Below are positions 8,225 through 18,275 of a DNA stretch of 64,000 bases, piece by piece. Below the pieces are notes generated by a model. That model saw only the letters and a list, made by a program, of their open reading frames with translations, did no database searches and had not been told where the DNA came from. Numbering within the stretch: the first letter of the stretch is position 1; each line of letters opens with the position of its first letter. Position numbers and translations under genes: made by a program. The DNA is taken from positions 224,144-288,143 of the forward strand of contig CAVTHT010000016.1 in assembly GCA_963734575.1 (NCBI GenBank), given 5' to 3'. This DNA comes from CAIWHR01 sp963734575 (lineage in GTDB: Bacteria; Pseudomonadota; Gammaproteobacteria; Burkholderiales; Casimicrobiaceae).

Positions 8225-9835
8225 TCAGTTCCCGATCATCCAGCCGTCGCCGATGTCGAAAACCGAGGTGGTGAAGCGAACCTTTCCGGCGCCGACCGCC
8301 TGCCAGCTCTCTTCCCAGATGCACATCCGGACCTGCTGATTCCAGTACGGGTTCACCGTCGTACCGTCCTGCAGGTAATGATTCGGATCGATCGGAAGCG
8401 GCGTGCTCATTACCGCCACGCCGTTCAGGTGCCCGGACGCGAGCGTGCCAGGGATGCCATCCGAGTCGCGGACGACGAGGTAATAACCCGACTGCGTGGT
8501 ATCCGGCCCGGTGACCGTCATCCGCTCGGTGTTGATCACGATAGGGAACGGATATGCGGTGGGCGTTGTGGTCCACGTGATCGGAATGGACACCTCCACG
8601 GTCCCGATGTCGGACGTCAGCGTTCCGAGCGAAGCGGGCGGATTCTGGCTGAGGCACGCGATCGCCGGTACGTAGCGCGGCAAGCCCGTGCTCGGGTTCG
8701 TCTCCCAAGCCACCCTCGTGCGATGCGCCGGCATGCCGGTGGTCGTGCTCACTGCCTCGTCGATCCATGTCGCGGTGTAGGTGAACCCGGCATTGGGCTG
8801 GGTCTGGACGGCCCACTTGAGATGCACCGTGTTGTCGATGAGGATCGTGTTCTCGAACGTGTAGTTGACGAGCTTGCAGTCGCTACCGTCCTTGTTGAGG
8901 GCGAAGCGCTTCCCTTCGGCGAACCCGGATTCGTCGACGGTCTTGTTTCCGGGGTTCGTGAACTGGAGGCTGTCGCCGCAATTGAGGATGCCGTCGCCGA
9001 TCGAGAACGTTGCCGATGGTGCGCTCGTGAAACTCCCGTTCACGCCGAACAGCCGGTAGTCGCCGGACTGATTGATCGCAAGAGACGGGAAGTTCGCCCA
9101 GCCGGACGCAAGCGTCGCAGAAGCGCCCGACAGCGTTCCAGCGGCGGAGCCGCTCGTCTTCGACAGGGATACGGGCCCGCTGACCCACGTCGCACGCGCG
9201 CCCGTCGAATCGACCACCTCCACTTCCACGGGAACGCCTGCGGGAACATTGTTGTTGGTGTTGGTGATGGCCGCGCTGACCAACGCGTCGTGCGGCTCAC
9301 GTCCCGGCACGAAGCGCAGCGTGCATCCCACCGTGAGGCTCGTCGTCGTGCTGGAGGGCGGGGTCAGTGCGAACGTGTCACCCGCGAGCGACGAGCCCGT
9401 CCACACCGTCGCACTCCACGAGCCGGAAACGCCGGTGCAGGTGTTGGCCGCGGGCACGCTGACGGTGAGCACCAGCACCCATGTGTCGCCTGGCTTCTGC
9501 GGATTCATGTTCGTGACCGCGACGGAGCGGTGATCGCCCGCCGTCACGACGGTACCGGTGTCCGGTCCCTGCAGGATGGCAGAGGTGATCGTCAGGCCAG
9601 GGAGGACCGAGGCGCCCAGCCCGAGAGTGAACGAATTGGTGTTGGAATTTCCCGTTGGCGACACGTTCTTGAACGTCGCCGTGATCGTCTGCGTCGTCGG
9701 CGTGCTCCCGGGCGTGAGCGTTCCGGGAGTCATGTTCAGCGTGTAGCTCTTGATCGGAGCCGCGAGAGCCGTGCCGGCGAACGCAACCAACAGCAATGCA
9801 ACGAAGAAGCCCAAAAGCCTTCGCAACGTGTTCAT
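8225..9835 (-). CDS. Secreted protein of unknown function, Thr/Ser-rich beta domains
   Basis: The 536-residue product starts with a clear signal peptide: MNTLRRLLGFF, a hydrophobic core, and cleavage after GTALA-AP. The mature N-terminal region (about 30-170) is Thr/Ser/Asn/Gly-rich with alternating hydrophobic residues, like DUF11-type or Ig-like extracellular beta-sandwich domains. A second beta-rich domain has VPVEVEVVDSTGARATWVSG. The C-terminal third has several Trp and the unusual end GDGWMIGN. I recognise no catalytic motif. The ATG at 9835 is preceded by AGGAGAG, and an in-frame upstream start at 9931 would bury the signal peptide. It is probably a surface or secreted protein, perhaps substrate-binding. 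It is monocistronic. Confidence 0.75.
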   Translation of the reverse strand: MNTLRRLLGFFVALLLVAFAGTALAAPIKSYTLNMTPGTLTPGSTPTTQTITATFKNVSPTGNSNTNSFTLGLGASVLPGLTITSAILQGPDTGTVVTAGDHRSVAVTNMNPQKPGDTWVLVLTVSVPAANTCTGVSGSWSATVWTGSSLAGDTFALTPPSSTTTSLTVGCTLRFVPGREPHDALVSAAITNTNNNVPAGVPVEVEVVDSTGARATWVSGPVSLSKTSGSAAGTLSGASATLASGWANFPSLAINQSGDYRLFGVNGSFTSAPSATFSIGDGILNCGDSLQFTNPGNKTVDESGFAEGKRFALNKDGSDCKLVNYTFENTILIDNTVHLKWAVQTQPNAGFTYTATWIDEAVSTTTGMPAHRTRVAWETNPSTGLPRYVPAIACLSQNPPASLGTLTSDIGTVEVSIPITWTTTPTAYPFPIVINTERMTVTGPDTTQSGYYLVVRDSDGIPGTLASGHLNGVAVMSTPLPIDPNHYLQDGTTVNPYWNQQVRMCIWEESWQAVGAGKVRFTTSVFDIGDGWMIGN

Positions 9836-10299
9836 TTGCTCTCCTGAATTCCTGGACTGCACGTGGGATGTGGTAGTTGTTGTTCGGTGATGCTGATCTG
9901 CGCGCGAATGCCTCCAAGAATGTCGGGCCACGCCACGCCATCGGACGACGGAAGGCTTACCCGCCCCGACGAACGGCCTCTAGTTCCTCGGGGAGCGGTA
10001 TTCCGCGCTAGCCGCCCGCGGCTGTCAAGCCGTTGCGAGGCGCTGGAAAATTTGTTCGGCAGGCGTGCTTTCGTGCACTACAGAGGCGCTGCGCGAGTGC
10101 GCTGCGCGCCGGTTGCAGGTCCCGGCGAAGGCACCATCGCGGAGACGCGTGTTATTTTTCCGTCCGGCTGCGTCGTGCCTCCGGCAACCGCGCCTGTTGC
10201 GACAATTTGTCGCTGTGCATCACGGCGCGTCTAGCACGCGAACGATCCCTGGAAGCGTCCGATCGACCGATAGGCACCGCACTCGGTGCGGGACTGAAT
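9836..10299. other. Intergenic region between divergent genes
   Basis: This 464-base stretch separates the secreted-protein gene (minus) from the SulP transporter gene (plus). No convincing coding frame is present: the plus-strand frame opening at 10033 is Arg/Cys-rich and unlike SulP N-termini. The only distinct element is a perfect 15-base palindrome at 10199-10213. Both promoters should lie here. Confidence 0.5.
10199..10213. promoter_or_regulatory. 15-base perfect palindrome upstream of SulP gene, candidate operator
   Basis: The sequence GCGACAA-T-TTGTCGC is a perfect inverted repeat around a single central base, 87 bases before the proposed SulP start. Such short symmetric sites are typical of dimeric regulator binding. 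No known consensus is matched, so the function is a guess. Confidence 0.3.
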
Positions 10300-12492
10300 G
10301 TGCGGGACGAGGTGCTAGGCGGCCTCGCCGGTGCGGTGGCGAGTCTCGCGCTGGCGCTTTCGCTCGGTCTGCTCGCCTTCGCACCGCTGGGACACCAGTA
10401 CGCCTACGTCGGCGTGCTTGCCGGCTTTGCCTCCGCCGTCTACGGACAACTCGTCGCCGCGCTCGTCGGAGGCTCGACGCATCCCGGCAGCGGACCGCGC
10501 GCCTCGGCGAGCCTCGTGCTCGCTGGCGTGGTTGCCGTGCTCATCGCGGATCCCGCGCTCGCACCGGATGGCGGACACGTCGAACGCATCGTCGCGCTGG
10601 CCGGGCTGACCGTGGTGCTGGCCGGGGTGCTGCAGGTGGTGTTCGGCGCGCTTGGCGCAGGACTCTTCGCGCGCTACGTGCCCTATCCCTTCGTCGCGGG
10701 CTTCATGCTTGGCGCAGCCGTGCTGGTCATCGTGGCCCAGCTCACGCCGCTGACCGGCGTCACGCGCGCGGATCTCATGGCGGGCCCGGCGGCAGTTTTC
10801 CGCGCGCTGCAACCGGCGACCCTGTTCGTGGGGTGCCTCACCGCCGCCCTCATCTGGAGCGTTGCAGCAATTACGAAACGCGTGCCGGCGTCGCTCGGCG
10901 GCCTGCTCGGCGGCACGATCGTGTTCTACGCGATCCACCTCGCCTGGCCCGCGGCCGCGCTCGGCCCCGTGGTCGGCGTCATGCCGGGACGCCTCCCCCT
11001 GCCCGATGCGATGCTGCCCCTGGTCGACATGCCCTTTGAACTCATCGAGGCACACATCGCCGAGATCCTGTCGGGCGCGGGCGTGATCGCCATCATCGGC
11101 ACGCTGGACACGTTGTTCGCCGCCGTTGCGATCGACCACGCCACCGACGGCCGTCACGACACGCGCCGCGAGATGATCGCGCACGGCGTCGCCAACATCG
11201 CCTCGGGGCTCTGCGGTGGCGTGCCGGTGCTCCTGTCGAAGGCGCGGGCGATGGCGAGCTGGGAGGCGGGCGGGCGTACCCGCTGGACCGCCGTCGTCGC
11301 CGCGGTGCTCCTCGCCGCGATCTACGTTGCCGGCGGGCCGCTGCTGGCGCTGGTGCCCGTCGCCGTGCTCGGCGGCATCATGGTCACGATGGGGGTCGGG
11401 CTCATCGACACGTGGACGCACGGTCTCGTCCGGCGGCTGCGCGTCGCCGGCATGGTTCCCGATCAGGCGCTGGCGTGGAGCGCGATCACGGTCGCCTTGG
11501 TGGCGCTGACCGCCATCTTCGTCGGGTTCGTCGCCGCGATCGTGGTCGGCTTTCTCTTGTCCGGGCTGCTCTTCTTCGTCGGCATGAACCGCTCGCTGGT
11601 GCGCAGCGTGGTCGACGCGACGGTTCGTCCGTCGCGACGCATCTGGGGCGGCGAGAACGCCGCGCGCGTGCGGCAGGCGCGGGAGCGCATTCGCGTGGTC
11701 GAACTCGAAGGTGCGCTGTTCTTCGGCAGCGCCGAGCGGCTTGCCGAGCACGTCGAGCCGCTCGCGGGTATCGCCGATGCGGTCGTGCTCGACTTCCAGC
11801 GCGTGACGGCGATCGACGCCACGGGTGCGCTGCTGCTCGAGCGTCTCGTGCGCCGCCTGGCGCGCAAGGGTACGCAGGTCCTGCTCGCCGCGATCACGCC
11901 CGAAGGTCGCCATGGCAGTACGCTCGTGGCGCACGGTGCTTTTCGCGATTCCGGCCGCGATCTCTGGTTCGGTGACGCGGACCAGGCCGTCGAGTGGGCG
12001 GAGAACCGCGCGCTCGAGCGCATGGGCCGCGTGACGGCCAGCGAGCTGCCGCTCGAATCCTTCAGTCTGCTCGAGGGCCTCACCCCTGCCGAGCTGCGCG
12101 ACGTCGCGCCAAGCTTCGAGCGGCGGACCTATGCGGCGGGGCACGTCCTCTTTCGGGAGAACGATCCGGGGGATCGCCTGTGCCTCCTCGCGCGCGGTGC
12201 CGTCGAAGTGTCGATCGCGGGTGCGAACGCGCAGCGCGTGCGCATCGTGACCATGGCCTCGGGCTCGCTGCTCGGTGAGGCGGCGCTCCTCGACGGGCGG
12301 CCACGGTCGGCGACCGCGCAGGCGGCGGAGGACACCGTGGCGTACGAGCTGACCCGCGAGAACCTCAAGACGATCGCGACCGATCATCCGGCGATCGCCA
12401 TCCGCATGATGACGAATCTCGCCCGGCAGCTCTCGCTGCGCATGCGCGAGACCAACGAGATCGTGCGCCAGCTTGCCGACTCGCGCGGCTGA
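10300..12492 (+). CDS. SulP-family inorganic anion transporter with STAS and cyclic-nucleotide-binding domains
   Basis: The membrane part (about 1-430) has many hydrophobic segments. These include AFAPLGHQYAYVGVLAGF, a sulfate-transporter-like first half, and VPYPFVAGFMLGAAVLVI. A STAS domain (about 463-560) contains VVLDFQRVTAIDATGALLL. The C-terminal cNMP-binding domain (about 585-725) has the phosphate-binding cassette GEAALLDGRPRSATA, with the Glu and Arg that hold the cyclic phosphate. It probably imports an anion such as sulfate or bicarbonate by secondary transport, gated by cyclic nucleotide. The start is uncertain: GTG at 10300 gives about 730 residues; upstream in-frame codons look non-coding. 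A two-domain nucleotide cyclase is encoded about 2 kb upstream. Confidence 0.82.
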   Translation: MRDEVLGGLAGAVASLALALSLGLLAFAPLGHQYAYVGVLAGFASAVYGQLVAALVGGSTHPGSGPRASASLVLAGVVAVLIADPALAPDGGHVERIVALAGLTVVLAGVLQVVFGALGAGLFARYVPYPFVAGFMLGAAVLVIVAQLTPLTGVTRADLMAGPAAVFRALQPATLFVGCLTAALIWSVAAITKRVPASLGGLLGGTIVFYAIHLAWPAAALGPVVGVMPGRLPLPDAMLPLVDMPFELIEAHIAEILSGAGVIAIIGTLDTLFAAVAIDHATDGRHDTRREMIAHGVANIASGLCGGVPVLLSKARAMASWEAGGRTRWTAVVAAVLLAAIYVAGGPLLALVPVAVLGGIMVTMGVGLIDTWTHGLVRRLRVAGMVPDQALAWSAITVALVALTAIFVGFVAAIVVGFLLSGLLFFVGMNRSLVRSVVDATVRPSRRIWGGENAARVRQARERIRVVELEGALFFGSAERLAEHVEPLAGIADAVVLDFQRVTAIDATGALLLERLVRRLARKGTQVLLAAITPEGRHGSTLVAHGAFRDSGRDLWFGDADQAVEWAENRALERMGRVTASELPLESFSLLEGLTPAELRDVAPSFERRTYAAGHVLFRENDPGDRLCLLARGAVEVSIAGANAQRVRIVTMASGSLLGEAALLDGRPRSATAQAAEDTVAYELTRENLKTIATDHPAIAIRMMTNLARQLSLRMRETNEIVRQLADSRG

Positions 12493-12655
12493 AGGCGCGA
12501 TCTCGGTCGCAACCGTTGTGTTGCGACGCAGCAAGTGACGGTGCTCATGATGGCTATTTGAGAACGGTGCGAATGCCTGTACCCTCTGCGGCGCCGCTCT
12601 TCCGGCCGCCCCGGGGATCGCGCGCCGTCCCGCAAGAGAAACCCTGAGGTCCTGC

Positions 12656-14372
12656 GTGGAACACAGCCTCGTCAACGACATTGCCGTGTGCATCATCGCT
12701 GCGTGGCTGGTCGCCGTGGTGAGCCAGTTCGCGCGCCAGCCACTGCTGCTCGCGTATCTGCTCGCGGGCTTCGCCGTCGGGCCCCACGGGTTCAAGATCG
12801 TCACCAACGCCCGAGTCGATCCAGGTCATCTCCGAGATCGGGTTGAGCCTGCTGCTGTTCATGATCGGCCTCGAGATCGACCTGCAAGCGCATGATCAGG
12901 CGGGCCGGATCATCACGTTGACGGCGGTCGCGCAGATCTTCGGCTGCGTTGCGCTCGGGTGGCTCTTCTTCGGGTTCGTCGCGGTGCCGGGCCGCTGGCT
13001 CGAGGCGCTCTACCTGGGCGTGGCGGTGGCGCTCAGCAGCACGGTCATCATCGTCAAGATCCTGTACGACAAGCGCGAGCTCGACACGCTGGCGGGACGC
13101 ATCACGCTCGGTGTGCTGGTGCTGCAGGATTTGTTCGTGATCGTCTTCCTCGCGATCCAGCCCGACCTCAAGCACCCGTCGTTCATGGTGTTCGGGCTCG
13201 CGGTCGTGAAGGTCACGCTGCTCGTCGGCATGGGCTACGTGGTCAGCCGCTTCGCGCTGCCGTCGATCTTCCGGTTCGTCGCGCGCCAGCCGGAGCTCGT
13301 GCTGGTCGGTGCGCTCGCGTGGTGCTTCGCGCTGGCCGGGTTCGCGCGCTACCTCGGGCTGTCTCCGCGAGATGGGCGCGCTGATCGCCGGGGTGATGTG
13401 TCCACCTTCCCGTACACGCTCGACGTCATCGCGAAAGTCACCACGCTGCGCGACTTTTTCGTCACGCTGTTCTTCGTGGGACTCGGCATGAGCATTCCCA
13501 CGCCGAGCTGGAACTACGCGATCTGGATGCTGATCGTCAGCGCGTTCGTGATCGTGAGCCGCCTCGTGACCGTGTTCCCGGTGCTGCACTGGCAGCGTCT
13601 TGGCCACCGCGTCAGCCTGCTGCCGGCGATCAACCTCTGCCAGATCAGCGAGCTGTCGCTCGTGCTGCTCGCACTCGGCAAGGCCGCCGGGGACGTGTCG
13701 GAAAATTCGCTCAGCATGGTCGCCTTCGCCTTTGCGTTCCTTGCCATCGATACGACCTACGCGGTGGGAAAGAGCGACCGTGCTGCTGCGCTGGTTCTCG
13801 CCGGTGCTCGCGCGGCTCGGGTTCAAGGACCTGCCGGAAGTGACGCCCGAGACGCTCGTCGCCGAAAAGCATCGCGCGCATCTTCATGCTCGGATTCTTC
13901 TGGACGGCGAGCTCGCTGCTCGAAGAGATCCGGCGCGAGCGGCCCGACCTGCTGCCCGAGATACGCGTCGTCGACTTCAACCCGATGGTCATCGAGGGGC
14001 TGCGCAAGCGCGGCGTGCAGGTGATCTACGGCGACATCACGCAACGCGACACCCTCCTGCACGCCGGCCTCGCCGACGCCGAGATCATCATCTGCTCGCT
14101 GCCGGACACGATCCTGAAGGGCGCCACGCAATCAGAAGCTGCTGCGGCAGTTGCGGGAGCTCAATCCGAACGCCAAGATCATGGTCAATGCGGAAAAGCT
14201 GTCGGACATCGAGCCGTTGTACGCCAACGGAGCCAGCTACATCAGCGCACCGCGCCTGCTCGAAGCGAAGGAACTCCTGGCCGCCATCGACGCCGCACGA
14301 GTGAATCTTCTCGGCGAAAAGCAGCAAAAGCAGCGCACCGGTGTTGCCGAACGCGACGAAGTGATCCCCTGA
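12656..14372 (+). pseudogene. Kef-type cation:proton antiporter with TrkA-N domain, broken by several frame shifts
   Basis: Pieces in three frames make one CPA2 antiporter of about 570 residues. It starts at GTG 12656 (LLAYLLAGFAVGPHGF), then LLLFMIGLEIDL, LSSTVIIVKIL and LGVLVLQDLFVIVFLA, then REMGALIAGVM, FFVTLFFVGLGMSIP and ISELSLVLLALGK. The C-terminal Rossmann-like TrkA-N part has VVDFNPMVIEGLRKRGVQVIYGDI and NPNAKIMVNAEK. Frame changes fall near 12830, 13368, 13398, 13780, 13880 and 14130. At 13368, removing one C restores LS-REMG. Every conserved element is intact, so sequence error is more likely than decay. The family exchanges K+ or Na+ for H+ across the inner membrane. Confidence 0.72.
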
Positions 14373-14383
14373 ACCCGCGCGCA

Positions 14384-15038
14384 ATGAAGACGCAGGACAA
14401 CAGAGTGCAATGCTTCGACGCACTCTGGAGCCGTTGTGTCGGGAGCGCGCGCGCCGCCGTCGCATCGACGGTGTATGCGGAGCTGGAAGGCCTCTACTCG
14501 GAGCCGCTCCGCCGGTTTCACAACCTGGGGCACATCCACGGCTGCCTCGCCTTGCACGACGAGGTCGCGCCACTGCTCCACGATCGCGACGCCGTGGAAA
14601 TGGCGCTATGGTTCCACGACGCGATCTATGTGCCGGGGGCGGCCGACAACGAGCGGCGCAGTGCGAAGCTCTTCGCCGATCGCGCCACAGGCATCGACGG
14701 GCTCTTCGGACGCCGCGTCTGCGCGCTGATTCTCGCGACGCGTCATACCGGCCGGGTGCAGGGCCGTGATCGCGGCTTCACGGTCGATATCGACCTCGCA
14801 GGTTTTGCCGCACCGTGGGACGAGTTCATGCGCCAGGGCGACGCGTTGCGCGCCGAGTTCCAGAGCCAGGACGACGTTCAGTACTACGCCGGCCAGATCG
14901 CCTTCCTGAGGCGACTTCAGCAGCGCGCGGCGGTTCTTCGCCACGGAGTATTTCCGCGTCCGCCACGAGCGCGCTGCGCAGGAAAACCTCGCGCGGCTTC
15001 TCACGCTGCGGCTGGAGCAGGGTTACCACGCTGACTGA
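14384..15038 (+). CDS. HD-domain metal-dependent phosphohydrolase-like protein (one frame shift)
   Basis: The protein starts at ATG 14384, 12 bases after the Kef stop. It contains RFHNLGHIHGCL with the first conserved His, LWFHDAIYVPGAADNERRSA with the HD pair, and LATRHT. These are the metal ligands of the HD-like family often annotated as predicted metal-dependent HD hydrolases. Substrates are unknown for this family. Near 14930 the frame changes: the alternative frame gives FFATEYFRVRHERAAQENLARL and stops at 15038, a much better family C-terminus than the open frame to 15034. The length 3n+1 fits one inserted base. Expected product is about 217 residues, cytosolic. Confidence 0.72.
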
Positions 15039-15228
15039 TCCCGCCGCACGCCATGCTGTGCGCGCTGCGTTGTCGCGCGCGGCGACGCGCATCCTCGGCG
15101 ATCGTCGCCACTCGGTAAGGATTACAACGCGAATGTAGCCAGCGTCCTACAGACGGATGTTGCGGCGGCACGTATATCTCGTGCATTCCTTTCAGGTTGG
15201 TCCGAAACCATCCCTGCCGGACCCCTCC

Positions 15229-16800
15229 ATGCGCTCCGCCCAGTTCGCCCAGACCCGACGCGTCGTCAGCGCCATCCGCACCGCACCCGCTTGCACGGAG
15301 GCGGAGTTCCACGAGCTGCTCGAGAAGCTGCCCGCGGGTGCGTACACATGCAACGCCGATGGGCTCATCACGTACTTCAACAAGCAGGCCGTGCGCGTCT
15401 GGGGGCGCGCCCCGCGCCTGAACGATCCGGCGCATCGTTTCTGCGGTTCCTTCCGGCTCTTCGACCGGGACGGCAAGCCGCTCCAGCACGAGGAGTCCTG
15501 GATGGCGCTCGCGCTGCGCAATCGCAGGCAGTACAGCGGCGAGGAGATCGTGGTCGAGCAGCCCGGCGGCACACGCCTCACGGTACTGGCGCACGCAAAT
15601 CCGATCCGCGACAAGAACGGGCGGGTGATCGGCGCCGTGAACGTGCTCGTCGACATCACCGAGCGCAAGCGCTTCGAAGCCGCACTCCAGCACGCGGACC
15701 GGTCGAAGAACGACTTCCTCGCGACGCTCGCGCACGAGCTGCGCAATCCGCTCGCGCCGGTACGCACCGCGCTGCACGTCATGCGCATGACGGCACCGAC
15801 TCGCCCGAAGGCAAGGCGGCGCTCGATATCGATGACCGCCAGATGGGCCAGATGGTGCGATTGGTCGACGACCTGCTCGACGTGTCGCGCATAACCCGCA
15901 ACAAGCTGCACCTGCGGCGGGAGATCGTGCCGCTGCAGCCGATCCTGCAGCTCGCGCTCGAATCGAGCATGCCGGCGATCACGGCGGGTGGTCAGGCGTT
16001 CAGCGTCGACCTCGCGACGGAGTGCGTGTACGTGGATGTGGATTCGGCACGCATCGCCCAGGTGCTGTCGAACCTGCTCAACAACGCCGCCAAGTTCACA
16101 CCCGCCGACGGCACGATCGCATTGCGGGGCCGTGCTGCAAGGCGAGCACGTCGTGATCAGCGTGCGCGACACGGGCATCGGTCTCTCGTCCGATGCCGCC
16201 GCCACCGTGTTCGACATGTTCGCCCAGGCGGAGGCGGCGCTGACGCGCACGCGCGGCGGACTCGGCATCGGGCTCTCGCTGGTGAAGCGGCTGGTCGAGA
16301 TGCACGGCGGCAAAGTGACGGCGACCAGCCCGGGCCGGGGCCAGGGCAGCACGTTCACGGTGGAACTGCCGGTCGCGGCACGGCCGGCACCGGCGATCGC
16401 CGCAACCACGCAGCATCAGGATCAGCCCGGTCGTTCGCTGCGCCTGCTGATCGTCGACGACAATCGCGACGCCGCGGACACCCTCGCCGTGCTGTTGCAC
16501 ATGCTCGGCAATGAAACGCGCGTGGTGTACGACGGCGAAGCCGCCGTTGCGCTCGCGGAGGAATACCGGCCCGACTTCGTGCTGCTCGATATCGGCCTGC
16601 CGAAGCTCGACGGGTATGGCGTGGCTCGACGGATCAGGCAACAGCCGTGGGGCCGCGAGACCGTGCTGATCGCGACGACCGGCTGGGGTCAGGCTTCCGA
16701 CCGCGAAGCCGCGCGGGATGCCGGCTTCGATCACCATCTCGTGAAGCCGGTGGACCCGGATGCCGTGTCGGCGATCCTGGCGCGGGGCAGCGTGCACTGA
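15229..16800 (+). CDS. PAS hybrid sensor histidine kinase with receiver domain (two compensating frame shifts)
   Basis: In order: a PAS domain (LEKLPAGAYTCNADGLITYF), a PAC-like end (VNVLVDITERK), the H-box LATLAHELRNPLAPVRTAL, and the N-box VLSNLLNNAAKFTPADG. The ATP lid boxes are DTGIGLSSDA and TRGGLGIGLSLVKRLVE. A C-terminal receiver domain has LLIVDDNRDAADTLA and the phosphoacceptor in VLLDIGLPKLDGYG. No membrane segment is seen, so it is likely a cytosolic sensor. The frame drops one base near 15790 and regains it near 16130, so total length stays a multiple of three and the ends are in one frame. ATG 15229 is preferred over 15157, but the ribosome binding site is weak. Confidence 0.78.
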
Positions 16801-16994
16801 TTTGCGCGCTCCGCCGGAACACGCCCCGTCAACGCGGGTGCTGATCCGGACGTTGCAGATGGAGCGTGCCTGCGCCGTCCTACGGGCAAGTCGGTGTCGC
16901 CCCGACACCGCGCAAGCGCCGCAGATCCGATAATCATCGACCTTTCGCTCGCGAAACGCGTCGCGCGACGTTCGCAGTTCGAAGCTCATTCCTC

Positions 16995-18158
16995 ATGCCG
17001 CACGATACCCATCTTTCGAATCGCGAGCTGCCGCATGTCCCGGCGCGCCCGTCCATCCTGGACAAGCTCGATAAGCCAACCGTGGCGGTGCCGATGATTC
17101 TCTTCTCGGCGCTGATCGGGCTCGCGCTCGCGGTGGCCGTGGTGCGCGTGCTCGACGGCCGGTCCGCGACGAGCGATATCTCCGCGCCCGTTGCGGCGCG
17201 CACCGCACAGGCAAGGCATCCCGGTAACGCTGCGTCGCTCAAGAACGGCGCCCTTGGTACGTTGCCGCCGACGAGCAGCATCGCCACCGCCGCGCCGCCC
17301 GTGCCGCAGGCGTCGGAAGCACACACACAGCCGGATGGGCCGGCGGAAACCACGACGCCGGTATTTCCTGCATTGGGACCGCAACGTCCTGCGCCGAAGA
17401 TCGCGGCCCTCTCGCCGGCGCCGTCCATGTCGACCGCTTCGCCGACACCGAGCCGATCAAGTCAGATGGCGCAGAGCGTGGCCGAGCCTCCTGCCAGGAG
17501 TGCGTTCCCGGCCGTTTCCTCGGAAGCGCAGCGCAACGTCGCGGACGTGCTCGCTGCAGCCGCGCAAGCGGAACGGGCGAGCCAGACACCCGCGGTGCTC
17601 GACGCCGCCGAGAACGTGCGTCGTGCGCAGGCACGGCGAGATCGTGCGTCGAGCATCGATCCGGCGCGCGCGCGACGCCTCAACGAGGAGGCGAACCGCG
17701 CCTACTGGGTGCGCCAGGACCTGGCCGAGGCTCTGGACCTCGAGCGCCGCGCGTTCGAGGCCAACCCCGACGACGTCGAGATCGCCGGCAACCTTGCGTT
17801 CTATTACCTCAAGCAGGCGCGCCCGCAAGCCGACCTCGCGCGCGCCGCTGCGCTGCACGCGCTGACCACGCCATCCGGCCGGTACAGGACGGGGCGAGTC
17901 GAAGACTGGACCAGCTTCGGCGTGGCGAATGCGCTGCTCGGGCGCTCTGCTGAAGCGCGCAACGCTTTCCTCGCGACGGCGGCACTGTCCAACGATGCCG
18001 ATCGGCTGTGCCGCGCTGCGCTGAGCGCGGTCGCGAGTTACGGTGACGCCGTGCGCGGCCCGGCGACGGCGCTGCTTTATCGCATCTACGCGCAGGGCCG
18101 GTCGCGCGAGTCGCCCTACTGCGCGTGGCCGCCGAACTGGGGGGCGGGGCGCCGCTAA
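16995..18158 (+). CDS. Membrane-anchored TPR-like protein of unknown function
   Basis: The 387-residue protein has one membrane segment near residues 28-50 (VPMILFSALIGLALAVAVV). A long Ala/Pro/Ser/Thr-rich linker (about 55-200) follows. The C-terminal globular part (about 215-387) has a TPR-like region: LNEEANRAYWVRQDLAEALD, then RRAFEANPDDVEIAGNLAFY. The ends suggest the soluble domain lies in the periplasm. The ATG at 16995 starts just after a run of non-coding codons; no strong ribosome binding site is visible. It follows the hybrid kinase by 195 bases. A role in envelope assembly is possible but not shown. Confidence 0.68.
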   Translation: MPHDTHLSNRELPHVPARPSILDKLDKPTVAVPMILFSALIGLALAVAVVRVLDGRSATSDISAPVAARTAQARHPGNAASLKNGALGTLPPTSSIATAAPPVPQASEAHTQPDGPAETTTPVFPALGPQRPAPKIAALSPAPSMSTASPTPSRSSQMAQSVAEPPARSAFPAVSSEAQRNVADVLAAAAQAERASQTPAVLDAAENVRRAQARRDRASSIDPARARRLNEEANRAYWVRQDLAEALDLERRAFEANPDDVEIAGNLAFYYLKQARPQADLARAAALHALTTPSGRYRTGRVEDWTSFGVANALLGRSAEARNAFLATAALSNDADRLCRAALSAVASYGDAVRGPATALLYRIYAQGRSRESPYCAWPPNWGAGRR

Positions 18159-18204
18159 TCCCTGACAAGGGGAAGGTCGCACTGTCGAAGAATTTGACGT
18201 TCCC

Positions 18205-18252
18205 AGCGCTCCTGCCTGCGTGGAGCGCTCAACGCCCTGAAAATGCAGGGCG
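18205..18252 (+). terminator. Two adjacent hairpins after the TPR-like gene
   Basis: A stem AGCGCTCC/GGAGCGCT (18205-18212 with 18222-18229) is followed directly by CGCCCTG/CAGGGCG (18233-18239 with 18246-18252). They start 47 bases after the stop. There is no T run. They could end transcription of the upstream gene or be processing structures. Confidence 0.4.
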
Positions 18253-18260
18253 ACCGTAGG

Positions 18261-18275
18261 TGTCCCGGTTATTGC
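18261..18275 (+). promoter_or_regulatory. Possible sigma-54 promoter for the PEP-CTERM gene
   Basis: The 15-mer TGTCCCGGTTATTGC followed by TT matches the sigma-54 -24/-12 pattern TGGCACG-N4-TTGC at 9 of 11 fixed positions with exact spacing. The second G of the -24 GG is replaced by T, which weakens it. An imperfect inverted repeat, GTCGAAGAATTTGAC at 18184-18198, lies about 65 bases upstream, where an enhancer-binding protein could sit. PEP-CTERM genes are often driven by sigma-54 with PrsK/PrsR. The leader to the start codon would be about 200 bases. Confidence 0.35.

Noticed and set aside
10033..10299. N-terminal extension of the SulP gene to ATG 10033
   Set aside because: The extra 89 residues are Arg/Cys-rich and unlike SulP N-termini, so a GTG at 10300 is preferred.
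10315..12807. An 830-codon minus-strand frame opposite the SulP gene
   Set aside because: The SulP product has membrane, STAS and cNMP motifs in order. The antisense frame is highly charged and unlike any protein.
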